Shown: positions 61,501-64,000 of the stretch, one piece after another | How the letters are laid out: each line of letters opens with the position of its first letter | How positions within the stretch are numbered: the first letter of the stretch is position 1 | Source: Catenulispora yoronensis | Lineage (GTDB): Bacteria > Actinomycetota > Actinomycetes > Streptomycetales > Catenulisporaceae | DNA: 64,000 bases | Direction of reading: 5' to 3' | Assembly (NCBI RefSeq): GCF_039531695.1 | Contig: NZ_BAAAQN010000010.1 | Coordinates: forward strand, 124,001 to 188,000 | Made by a program: the position numbers and the translations under genes | The notes under the pieces: generated by a model | What the model saw: the letters and a program-made list of their open reading frames with translations, nothing else | Databases searched by the model: none | What the model was told of the DNA's origin: nothing

Positions 61501-64000
61501 CGAAGACCTCGTCGACGCCGGCCAGCCGGATCCGGTGCTGCCCGGCCCAGTCCAGCATCTCCTTGACCCGCGCCTGGCGCGGGGTGAGCACGGCGTCCGG
61601 GGGCAGGCTTCCGAGCTGGTCGATCTCGTGCCGCGGCACGTCGGTCCACAGCACGCCGGTGAGCCCGGTGGTCCGGACGTTCTCCGCCATGACTTCCATG
61701 AACTCGCGGCGCGGACCCTGGTCGTCGTACAGCGGGCCGCCCAGCCAGATGCTGTGCAGCAGCGGGGGGATGGGGATCGGCGGGCCGGGCGGTTCCTCGT
61801 AACCGGTGAACAGGTCGGGGAGGTCGTGCGGAGGCCCGCCGGGGCGGGCCAGGTCGATGGCGTCGAAGAACCCTGCCATATGGTCCGGCGGGAGGTCGTC
61901 GAGCCGCAGGCTCCTGAGGAACTCCGGCTTGTCCGGGACGCGGCGGACGTTCATCACGTCCGAACCGGCGACGTCCTCGAAGCCGTCGGCGTCCGGCGTC
62001 TCGGCGCCGGGCGCGTGCCCGGACTGCCGCATCAGGGCCGCGACGTCCGACGAGGGCTCGTGCGGCCGGGTCGGCCTGGCGCTGGTGGGCATGCCGCCGA
62101 CGCGGTGCCGGGTGGCCGGATCGAGGTTCTCCGGCGAGCGGCGCGGCCCCGGCCGGTTCCGGGCGCCGCCGGCCAGGCGGTGCAGGGCGTCGGCCGGTGT
62201 GCCGTCGGCGGGCCGGTGGAAGGCGCCGTGCCCGCCGCGGGGGGAGACCTGGGTCGGGCGCGCCGGCCGCACGGCGTCGGCGGGCAGCGGGCGCCGGCTC
62301 CGGCTGAGGAGTCGGGCCGCCAGCTTGGGTTCCGGGCGCAGCGCGCGGTAGTGGTTGCCGCCTTCCTCGTTGGCGACGCGGTGGATGTACACGCTTGTGG
62401 CGCTGTCGCCGTTGAGGTGGAACGCGGGTTTGTCCGCGCTGACCACCACGACGTCCAGACCCAGGGTGTGCGCGACCGCCGCGAGCATCTCGCCGGCGAG
62501 CGGCGTCTCGGCCAGGGTGCGATCGCGGATCGCGTAGTCGAGCAGGTCGCGATGCAGCGGGAGGCCGGTGCCCTCCTCGACCCTGGCGTGGGCATAGGCG
62601 ACAAGCTGCGCCATACCCTGGTCGCCAGTGGCCTCGTAATGGTTCTTCAGGGCGAACAGGACCTTCTTGGGATCCTGTTCCAGCCGCGCGGTCAGCTCCG
62701 CGATCGGATCCTCACGGCTGCCGCGCGGGGACGGCGTGGCCAGGTCCAGGGCGTCGAGATGCCGCTCCGGCAGTCTCGTCCGCGGACCGAGCTTGCCGAG
62801 GAGGTCGCGGGCACCGTCCGTCCCGAGCTCGCCGAGCAGGACCGGGGTTCCGCTGCGGGTGTCGGTATTACGTTCGGCCACTTTGTCGGCGAGGATGCCG
62901 CGGTACTTGACCAGATCGGCGGGCCGGGACAGGTCCAGGTTCTCCGCATGGATGATCTTCTTCGGCACTCCTTGGCCCAACGCGGAGTCGGCGAGCGCGG
63001 AGATGGTGCAGTCGCCCTCGCCGAGGACGTCGCGGGAGACGAACTTCTGGCCGCCCGGGCCCAGGGAGACCTTGGCGACCGGCGGTCGGCCGCCGACGAT
63101 CGGCTCGCCGACGGCCTGCCGGGGGTCGTAGACCTGGCCGAGGTGTTCCTCGGTGCCGTCGGGGTGGATGATGCGGAAACCGGTGCCGCCTTCGGAGGTG
63201 GAGACCCGGAGCGAGCCGTGGGGACCGTTCTCGACCCGGCCGTCCGGGACGACGATCGACACCCCTTTCTCCTTGGCCAGGGCGCGGTAGGCGTCGAGCT
63301 CGGCCGCCGGGGTGTGTTCGAGGACGACGAACCTCGGCTTCGGGGCGTCCTGCGGATGTCCCTCCAGGAATTCGTCGATCACTGGGCGCAGGCGCTGGGA
63401 CGGCGCCGGCCTGTCCTTGGCGTACGCAACCTCCGGGTCGCCGAAGTAGACGTGTCCGGTACCGTCCCCGGATCCCGGTTGCCGGCGGACGTTGAAGGAG
63501 AAGGCGTTGGTACCGGTCTTGTCCGCCGTGTAGGCCTCATTGGGCCTGATCCACAGGTCGCCGTTGTGGAAGGTCTCCGCCATGTGGAAGGCGTTGAACG
63601 GCTTGATCTTCACGCCGCCGGTGCGGCCCAGGCCGCCGAACAGCAAACCCGCCCCGGCGCCCTCCAACAGCATCATGCCGTCGATCGGCTCGCCGTTGAT
63701 GCCGGCCATGATGAGCGAGGTGACGGTGTTGTTCACCGCCTGGCTGCCCATATGGGCCCACTTCGGCGGGGCCCACAGGAGCCGGGAGGCGTCCTGGACG
63801 CCGACTTCGGTGCTCTTGAAGAACTTCGGAGCGCCCTTCATCATCGCGCCGGTGAGCAGGCCGTCCATCGCGCCCGCGATCACGCCGCTCTCGATCGTGT
63901 TCAGCGACAGGCCGCCGTCGAGGGTCGAGCGGTCGTGCTTGATCAGGATCTGGTAGCCCTGGACCGCGAGGTCGCCGCCCTCCATCATCGCGGTGTTGGT
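43031..64000 (-). CDS. giant multi-module toxin-like protein, 5' end missing
   Basis: The frame is open from the window edge to TGA at 43031: 6989 residues, with the N terminus outside. Order in the visible part: glycine-rich hydrophobic segment (about 30-135); OTU-like peptidase region (Cys331, His550); TcdA/TcdB-type glycosyltransferase (about 740-1090; D862, R865, D878, D880); then helical units with seven tandem HG/Cys modules (about 1430-4775). Next are divergent helical segments (about 4775-5420), a beta-rich repeat region (about 5420-6810), a Pro-rich linker and a helical end. I count eight cysteines in total. This resembles the actinobacterial giants that NCBI labels 'lonely Cys domain-containing' (recall). 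Secretion route is not visible. No NRPS/PKS motifs. Confidence 0.9.
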   Translation of the reverse strand, partial: TNTAMMEGGDLAVQGYQILIKHDRSTLDGGLSLNTIESGVIAGAMDGLLTGAMMKGAPKFFKSTEVGVQDASRLLWAPPKWAHMGSQAVNNTVTSLIMAGINGEPIDGMMLLEGAGAGLLFGGLGRTGGVKIKPFNAFHMAETFHNGDLWIRPNEAYTADKTGTNAFSFNVRRQPGSGDGTGHVYFGDPEVAYAKDRPAPSQRLRPVIDEFLEGHPQDAPKPRFVVLEHTPAAELDAYRALAKEKGVSIVVPDGRVENGPHGSLRVSTSEGGTGFRIIHPDGTEEHLGQVYDPRQAVGEPIVGGRPPVAKVSLGPGGQKFVSRDVLGEGDCTISALADSALGQGVPKKIIHAENLDLSRPADLVKYRGILADKVAERNTDTRSGTPVLLGELGTDGARDLLGKLGPRTRLPERHLDALDLATPSPRGSREDPIAELTARLEQDPKKVLFALKNHYEATGDQGMAQLVAYAHARVEEGTGLPLHRDLLDYAIRDRTLAETPLAGEMLAAVAHTLGLDVVVVSADKPAFHLNGDSATSVYIHRVANEEGGNHYRALRPEPKLAARLLSRSRRPLPADAVRPARPTQVSPRGGHGAFHRPADGTPADALHRLAGGARNRPGPRRSPENLDPATRHRVGGMPTSARPTRPHEPSSDVAALMRQSGHAPGAETPDADGFEDVAGSDVMNVRRVPDKPEFLRSLRLDDLPPDHMAGFFDAIDLARPGGPPHDLPDLFTGYEEPPGPPIPIPPLLHSIWLGGPLYDDQGPRREFMEVMAENVRTTGLTGVLWTDVPRHEIDQLGSLPPDAVLTPRQARVKEMLDWAGQHRIRLAGVDEVFAGTDRADLHHQIATERARTTGSGYAGASDLLRMDILHRFGGAYTDGDNRASAELTALMAALSHDTEHQHFAISTMNGRTVNNSAFIAPPRNPIVREYREDLRTRYTVPVRRLLAENEVRGEPSRLHESLPLFATAQLYHHSPRVEVVNRTGPTSWSYDRLAGQFKEKADRRWFRAITDDHLVAGSAKSWLSNHRPEDLPARDAVRAAVAVLHREAVNREGVLYLPAAADIIAKAAPGDRERIWHAVLHTMHETWPTDRHPEPDIVVSGRFVVADKLRNRSIPLPVKDYLHDSGLFPTARIHSAVGNDEPPPPDGTIAGQLRKAGIPAVDRERGQDISRVHNLLTGSTLMLDPRQAREAAKITDLLHAFAPDGHQDPLWTAKALRDVVRRRFGQDGDFDKDSQLETLLADAHAFPRSGRTGADAYQRHVEYARYAESVLKYPNPDRFAAEVSPAPAKRSLSGQRLAERWYRAVDTMSLERELGDDLTDEQRRGLWKIVGLYRKTPGADLSDRPLTLDDLAGFRVRLTGEHADLGIGESPRAWLRTMAERAGEASRRPGRITVANLVRGARPDDRGGSYRTPRSVGSALGFLDQDRSFAPPTPETLKHWQQEARYSERLFQDIAPLVDHLPPADLRDPLTRVGQAADADERHIRLKLLHYAVARLEVIAEREAVQGSRFHRHLTQELLRLDPQDSFVAQNDRAAFRHYLEAKLFREDYMDVSPDDSGVWIRDLGSEKDMRTLSVAGTLRPNPDRFTITLHGAPHRVFVGDRHLSAPDLANLLRHTPEWANRPRPVQLVSCHTGAKDDGFAQQLADDLGVEVTAPSTTAWLSPDGEVYVSEKIVLPNGSVKPIPAVDGVMRTFSPRSAHPNGTAHPAAHPAVRLDTAYPYLGRKPALTVLGRAIAGPFGDRLIAMDTEYRPELRKAVEGLRLLMSLTGDRTMTAFRFSETVRDALDKALTPKTIERMLAVADPGSEVSQALHALTASRERTDRGGRDAQPLSVVVRADTFSLIAELGGSLTNSQKRGVWKLVDLFHRHYGTGAPDRPVTINDLSDFRSFLAAQDPSLGAGRTLRTWLRDLAEHADAARPGTERISVADLLRARRRQGGSPSAGGHRPGGTTRSTSTTSTTSTTSTTSTVRSVRRIRRTRTVHISNRPEGDLDFGPPTPETLSGWKREAQESLRLFEDLGPLVGHLAPDLVQEVVLRAGRAADEDSRYALLKQLHTTIANLEPDRLRLAVQGSRFHRDLSEQLLGLRPGDPDVIRNDRAAFHHPEEAAEFRKSYVRLRPDNTGMRIRDPESAKDAGIRDSGIHSAPDGDYFTVFVHGDPDRVFFGDRHLAARDLANLLRHTPEWADAGFRRPIRLISCETGEKDEGFAQQLADDLGVEVKAPNTAAWASPNGPAYASAVVVGPDGTVRLPLAATGAFRIFSPAGRTPDGTLLRRPVRLDTEYPYLGRGPALTVLGRAVAGPLGDELLRQASRRGVKDRTALRAAVAEWRELTGRPDGRSETTFRLAETARDNLDKVLTTETIAWMIGIVEPGTEVTHALDALSASREFALLGVGDPQPPGIAARAAEARARNPRLEARARAAGARAAETRHLRGITADTSARHAQYAEYVSHLSKGMAPDDLADRLSPRPAGSRLGTKARADRWYRAVDTMALEQELTGDQRGELTPDQRRGLWKVVGLYRRQPGHSTSEQPLTLDDLSLFRGRLTADHPGLGTGRTMHDWLRDLSDRAHQASPHSGRITVNDLIRGSRPDHPDVMAGTTTPTHTVIGRHDDEPRPLNQPHAEPHAEPHSETRAEPLAEPLAMPFSARREWLSASKESRRLLADLDAPSLAIPRRAYRKLISDAGWALSAGRRRTLLERLRSDIASLESDRVRNAVQGSRFHQHLTKELLRLGGESDLGGTDLGAFTSAEEAHRFLRQHMLLREDRTGAWIADLESEPIANRPAHLGVLPQPGYFSIAIHGTPDSVGFGSVRMTARDFANLIRHIPSWAANKRPIRLISCNTGQKDDGFAQQLADELGVEVKAPNTRAWASVGRPAFATTIRYAINGVVRPGTSDVTDGAFRVFRPRTVDADGTEHRVPPQLDLTYPFLGRRPALTVLSRAIAGAFGDDLVAGAPDRAKPEVRVVVAAWRDLMSRAGEYSEEKLSAFEAARDTLDRALTPETVAWMRTVAAPDSEAGQALRVLAESRRRADSGGKDPQPSLSSEQVTYAHEPVDSGSDTVSQPFVLPRAESLVTRLEWLDTAREFRRLLGDLDSPELDLPRADYQRLISRARWALTAQRRHTLLSRLHSDIASLEPGRVRDAVQGSRFHQLLSKELLRHGGDFEHGETERGGTELAAFTSAEEAHRFQERHMLVRGDLAGLWIADLESSERFREHNLTYLPDPGHFSIAVHGHPDSVGFGTVRLSARDLANLLRHTPEWADDKRPIRLLACNTGQKDEGFAQQLADELGVEVTAPNTTAWIAADRAVYASTVQYAIDGVVRPGTSDVTDGLFRVFRPRAVDADGTEHRTPPQLDLTYPYLGRRPALTVLSRAIAGPFGDELVESAPDRAKPEVRAVVTAWRDAMSRTGEGSEERLRLFESARDTLDHVLTGETLEWMRWVAAPGSEVRQALHLLAESRHRADSGGKDPQPSLELPTESDTRSGTRPDTRLVTRQDTSEEDRRQQWRTVADQLWSHFEVPGRHFLDEPSTDSIRSLIFRAAEAADADERHALLKQVHSVIAGIEPEQDRAALQGTLFHRRLSAELLGIGPDDADVLTNNVSAFTHHVEAQWFKTKHVMVRADGRGMLIHNVDLDADLTTHDRGSDEDLAYVRVSLLVAPEAGHFTVVGHGTATLMEVGDTRLAARDLANLLRHTPEWQTDRLPIRLLVCDSGALDHGFAQQLADNLGVPVKAPNTTVWTGHRQDAVASTKVVLDDGTEKLITKVDGAFRVFTPSTWQPDGTQVPHPPKLDLDYPYLGRTPVLTVLGHAVASSFGDRLIDSALIENRPGVRKSVEDWRRLMRQTDGTSEKAFEVSEIARDALDKILTPSTIEWMNGIATPGSEVRDALQVLTESRGLARIGIEDEQPPWVTSNADARTNADARTNADGRADASVERDGFGTGFPAFRAKGWSLALPADEPPLPSYEHHLALRSLRLFDDLGPAVEDLSPESFRDLISQAAAATGAADAGRRHGLLKQLYTNIAAIEPPRVRYAVQGSLFHRQLTEELLGFGPDPDITDLGLNAFTHWAEAANFRSRYLTKHPDDTGISIFDPVAGQDQNLSHISLATVPQPGYFTVVMHGSPDLVTVGTTHLTAGDLANLLRQTPEWANNNIPVRLIACNTGAKDDGFAQQLADDLGVAVTAPNTLSWANPNGKVYASSIAYHPDGTLRPGTTTKVDGAFRYFAPALRWPDGTTYRAPVQLDHAYPFLGREPALTVLSHAFEGPFGDKAIQKNTEHAKAIDEWRRTTHQTTETAHEALDKTLTPEAVEWLRTLTPHGNEVRSALEVLATSRDHAHNGGQDPQPEISTEKNPDSLRPSRPGFRLPDHGAESRNTDWSRAVPQNPFQERRTTADESLLLLDELGPLVKKLPRDRYRDLISRAGRATTAERQHSLLKRLHTDIANIASSDVREAVQGSRFHRHLSDELLRIDKDDTEVGKNNRSAFTHHEEAQFFQKKYVVMHQDGSGMWIREPSLENRERRSVLGTLPDPGYFSVTVHGDPDAVNGGVGLLSARDLANLLRHTPEWADDKRPIRLLACNTGETDDGFAQQLADALGVEVKAPNTMVWNLRGPAYASSSRYHPDGTIRPGTTGEVDGAFRIFTPAVVNADGSVHHDPPLLDLTYRYLGRGPALTVLSHAIAGRFGDKLIDDAPQDARPGVRRIVEAWRDTMGQAGEDTESQIRFRKSAHSTLDKVLTPETVEWMQRFAPPGTEVDQALRILAESRHRTDSGGKDPQPVLIAHLNVPPVEAVRLGNVHGTPRAATATPTRSATPTTTAPRVTTPTTVIPPDPLPAKAFDVHVRKAGLRLDEATVADLSAIHHHFFSTAYPVDSLTTRQAHHLLLLARADRAATGHADANVLPDHVTAMIERRFDANTVPTPEVLARLSAEFVALRSRGPVTAHVWQTHVEYRKTGDRQISELIQSSPLDGRTVDESAKELVDRLRPPVVADRPPTPREIRTLIDVLTVAEDVGFKPEVFATGAHLTELKALWKTVETYRQVLPAHSASLERPIRHQDLEHLGRQLGHQRAEAETEVDWIRRFSTDIGSFQAAHRRTPLSGSALERHLAARDGRPLPPSHPAPIDLPRRTAAPPPQPRRSVTAAEARALSLELGGRVTAGDLRILAAVNLAKFPELGRDPVREPKVSDFADLVHQLLGPDQDVGTGIERLAAAVPHLREGNSLSALDAALTRSLSQGRNRRDPNGFFRAPWVRARYELSPPWADRHSIERDAALLYHRVSGKHAPENPDAATMAEMRRALEVAKLAHTSYDRRGHDDPESFYRALGARLPDLPNETGAPSDLLGRLLHAAADKDIRYRNPDFLARPIRDRLHNRAVPRPPIGHAVPPADLVHARSLAAALPGLFTAAGFDGHERVEARLRAMIPGRGPLRFEIGLAAELREGFGPMVGGGLTLRVGRDGAFYDVHLKALLKSGPAQVAGSGGKAKNESRMFRSGADAAWSVPGLDPGVDGGAHGSSRTLTVDGGIKAGYGPGSAAVNLGGARIRNREVTSSESYGGDIFFDPSDGSHRYTVTAEIHLEAVDLATGSWRQDSPAAGDPPHTVELRIQDHLMAATGYDGTARPVTRALDDPTIDMLLGERTGYGDPLKRDFLLLVHGRGLTLSEQARADVDAYFREVASPHNIAALHSADPFRRAGLTTSIEATDDKGRTVVVGLGAHADATTLTQVSSVRAGLKMDAVTRHTVRQGINTGRGGGVPGSITVGAKNADGGISVGYTGTSTRIETSTLESAHTMIRTVRAEDDSASYRLASRIELHVAVAGRPEGTITVDAAPAWLRLRTADRDRLVAGPDAPKRPDAAPDAGKLDRWLVTADGLPLGQVKEVAHLDRLYQDVVSQLAGHLPEQAQENLAALFLTDPTGAFLHGADDAHENWRRIVAATAGTELRQRADALAGEGVTIPLRISGRDASLRLYLRDLDPDNAVSLGLDKKLTPITVHQASQTSRLRSTKQYDRAGNGTLTVGKNNGLFKVTFAGRGISAARSTESGGVRQYTRSNSGSELFQIKGRMHWRLEGGDRRVESHVDSGLFLWVSSDLVKAASGFNALPPVRDLPAREPSPLVRTQVHMAVTGGGMQQVRAEVAKRYPELAAEFGTGRFLAQLPLLTGGGVRVGPSVHWDVTPVGRPQVLRRIGVNVEGHGESGSAVDHDRETRSGINGSAAGGGNVAEAVGNVAVSHGQDESRGSSSGRQETSTRVVTAKTVQMALVRTRVRHRIGVKEDRHGRPGTGGSHTSGGTHRLIETVAETLVLVPLSELHGRERHFDFPLDSAETVFQGFTRPGDGHPSPALRAGMFFGPIGARADGGLGLEAAAKATAAFADQDLAAQVRELLQTPTLASQIRKLSDGGLTHPIVTDSGRYELRVRARALGQPVLHDRNATRGAKMFNADSNTSNDRRGGARTTAGEVTAGVDAVVAAVSGTHGNSVSKGDVQIRALRHVESEGTRFSGESADEYRQDVEYQYTITQLSHPFWNLHLGTRPPEWMRTSVEGSYVGEVRVFEPRTVSLDGHLGQSSAPGGGTTGTGTGTGTGTGTGTPGSTSSSPRTLAADAVTLDWHGLDKLRVLFDEFGGGQERHAPADAAVLTKGSFAGALHEVLKPGGTRFQGIDRGGSTLMVRPHVQIEGRLGTPKSVAYLKAGGERESFSHREVANVTEHTDARKEDNKGQLTVRGITPTGWTIEGRVGIAHSLEERDKTTRTQSTETRPRWDRNPGAIYAVHVPLDLTVALQHTGTVKRTTVDALVHVDEAGARDLGVPESALRAARGEAPPPPAPAPAPPPVPLPPPPPTPAPAPAPAVIPGPPPASVAKPAPTTTPPPAPVSAKTVDPNQTPVPVLPPTPAPVVSPAANNTVHSVPPPLDETVRQAFASLSPQDRADLEQLALSSSPESFRSLAQQAILSGQHPHSALFGSLPGHLSPDLVLQALAETHTLTAQPAGTPLATAGTGAQP
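43580..47745 (-). other. giant protein: beta-rich repeat region
   Basis: About 1390 residues of Gly-rich alternating beta strands interrupted by long hydrophilic S/T/R/E segments. Successive blocks look alike, for example LTLRVGRDGAFYDVHLKALL, SITVGAKNADGGISVGYTG, GTLTVGKNNGLFKVTFAG and QLTVRGITPTGWTIEGRVG, each followed by a polar stretch and paired strands. I see five or six divergent units. A (GT)n stretch is encoded near 44257-44320. Possibly a membrane-inserting or adhesin-like portion; no family recognised. Confidence 0.55.
49680..50862 (-). repeat. giant protein module 7 (HG...C)
   Basis: Helical start (LLLLDELGPLVKKLP, EAVQGSRFHRHL), then SVTVHGDPD with His4533 (codon 50402-50404), DLANLLRHTPEW, and RLLACNTGETDDGFAQQLAD with Cys4573 (codon 50282-50284), spacing 40. 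Ends with LDLTYRYLGRGPALTVL and SGGKDPQP. Confidence 0.9.
50975..52135 (-). repeat. giant protein module 6 (HG...C)
   Basis: RLFDDLGPAVEDLS start; TVVMHGSPD with His4116 (51653-51655); RLIACNTGAKDDGFAQQLAD with Cys4156 (51533-51535), spacing 40; end GGQDPQPEI. Slightly shortened after the Cys (TETAHEALDKTLTPE). Confidence 0.9.
52280..53500 (-). repeat. giant protein module 5 (HG...C), divergent
   Basis: FTVVGHGTAT with His3667 (53000-53002); RLLVCDSGALDHGFAQQLAD with Cys3707 (52880-52882), spacing 40. The most divergent copy (GHG instead of xHGxPD, CDSG instead of CNTG). Ends IEDEQPPW, followed by a tandem NADART linker. Confidence 0.88.
53588..54790 (-). repeat. giant protein module 4 (HG...C)
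   Basis: SIAVHGHPD with His3230 (54311-54313); RLLACNTGQKDEGFAQQLAD with Cys3270 (54191-54193), spacing 40; end SGGKDPQPSL. Closest to module 3, with shared phrases such as VVRPGTSDVTDG and DADGTEHR. Confidence 0.9.
54882..56065 (-). repeat. giant protein module 3 (HG...C)
   Basis: SIAIHGTPD with His2799 (55604-55606); RLISCNTGQKDDGFAQQLAD with Cys2839 (55484-55486), spacing 40; end SGGKDPQPSL. Preceded at about 56240-56600 by an extra helical unit (RWYRAVDTM, RRGLWKVVGLYR, PLTLDDL, RITVNDLIRG). Confidence 0.9.
56808..58020 (-). repeat. giant protein module 2 (HG...C)
   Basis: TVFVHGDPD with His2155 (57536-57538); RLISCETGEKDEGFAQQLAD with Cys2197 (57410-57412). Spacing is 42 because of two extra residues before the Cys (EWADAGFRRPI). 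Ends GVGDPQPP, followed by an Ala/Arg-rich linker. Preceded by a divergent copy of the RWYRAVDTM helical unit and an (ST)n linker. Confidence 0.9.
58510..59715 (-). repeat. giant protein module 1 (HG...C)
   Basis: TITLHGAPH with His1591 (59228-59230); QLVSCHTGAKDDGFAQQLAD with Cys1631 (59108-59110), spacing 40; end GGRDAQPL. Preceded at about 59800-60110 by the helical unit RWYRAVDTM / RRGLWKIVGLYR / RITVANLVRG. Confidence 0.9.
60720..61790 (-). other. giant protein: TcdA/TcdB-type glycosyltransferase domain
   Basis: Opens IPPLLHSIWLGGPL (cf. IWxGG of DXD-sugar transferases). The central GASDLLRMDILHRFGGAY then TDGDN supplies D862, R865, D878 and D880; their spacing (0, +3, +16, +18) equals that of D270/R273/D286/D288 of clostridial TcdB. 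Later NNSAFIAPP and TSWSYDRL resemble the substrate-loop region. The domain would transfer a sugar from a nucleotide donor to a protein target; target unknown. Edges approximate. Confidence 0.82.
62330..63060 (-). other. giant protein: OTU-like cysteine peptidase region
   Basis: DVLGEGDCTISALADSAL holds the candidate nucleophile Cys331 (codon 63008-63010) in the (D/E)GDC context of OTU peptidases, and SVYIHRVANEEGGNHYRAL holds the candidate His550 (codon 62351-62353) at the end of the domain, as in OTU folds. About 220 residues lie between them, somewhat longer than in minimal OTUs. Confidence 0.65.

Noticed and set aside
43031..64000. Nonribosomal peptide or polyketide synthase as explanation for the 21-kb gene
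   Set aside because: No adenylation, condensation, ketosynthase, acyltransferase or carrier-protein motifs; repeats instead carry HG and lone Cys motifs.

Overview
The window is high-GC DNA with strongly GC-biased third codon positions, GTG starts, ATGA/GTGA gene overlaps and GGAGG-type ribosome binding sites. The gene families (DLW-39 micro-protein, NlpC/P60 hydrolase under a c-di-AMP riboswitch, DUF6907- and DUF6884-like proteins, giant repeat protein) point to a mycelial or Streptomyces-like member of the Actinomycetota. The sequence alone does not fix the genus.

Layout. 1-2.8 kb: a partial HTH/P-loop NTPase and several small hypothetical genes, abutting the 3' end of a tRNA-Ala gene; this may be the edge of an integrated element. 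2.9-11.4 kb: core genes: tRNA-Ala, DLW-39 protein, secreted NlpC/P60 peptidoglycan hydrolase with a c-di-AMP riboswitch leader, PH-domain membrane protein, the three-subunit proton-translocating transhydrogenase pntAA-pntAB-pntB, upp, tadA and tRNA-Ser(CGA). 11.4-16.4 kb: accessory DNA behind the tRNA-Ser: an L,D-transpeptidase lipoprotein set between two decayed IS5-type transposase fragments, a DUF6884-like protein, a duplicated pair of small unknown proteins and a multi-pass membrane protein of plasmid/ICE type.

16.5-42.6 kb: a large surface-polysaccharide locus. It holds seven glycosyltransferases counting the priming enzyme, a polysaccharide deacetylase, ATP-grasp and PHP proteins, and a co-translated sugar operon (polyprenyl-phosphate sugar transferase, Gfo/Idh dehydrogenase, epimerase, two DegT aminotransferases, hexapeptide acyltransferase and a 39-residue micro-ORF). 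It also holds a 1283-residue secreted dimethylformamidase-like/DUF4082 protein, a Wzx-like flippase, a Wzy-like polymerase and two divergent Wzz-like chain-length proteins. The logic is Wzx/Wzy-type export of a polymer containing an acylated amino sugar.

42.7-64 kb: one enormous minus-strand gene (at least 6989 codons, N terminus outside the window) followed by an ATGA-coupled 122-residue gene. The giant protein carries an OTU-like cysteine peptidase region, a glycosyltransferase with the four spaced catalytic residues of the clostridial TcdA/TcdB family, then seven tandem modules. Each module has an HG motif and a lone Cys 40 (once 42) residues later, as in clan-CD/CPD autoprocessing peptidases. 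A long beta-rich tail, a Pro-rich linker and a helical end follow. By eye, the only cysteines in the visible protein are the OTU nucleophile and the seven module cysteines. This toxin-like architecture is the most interesting object in the window.
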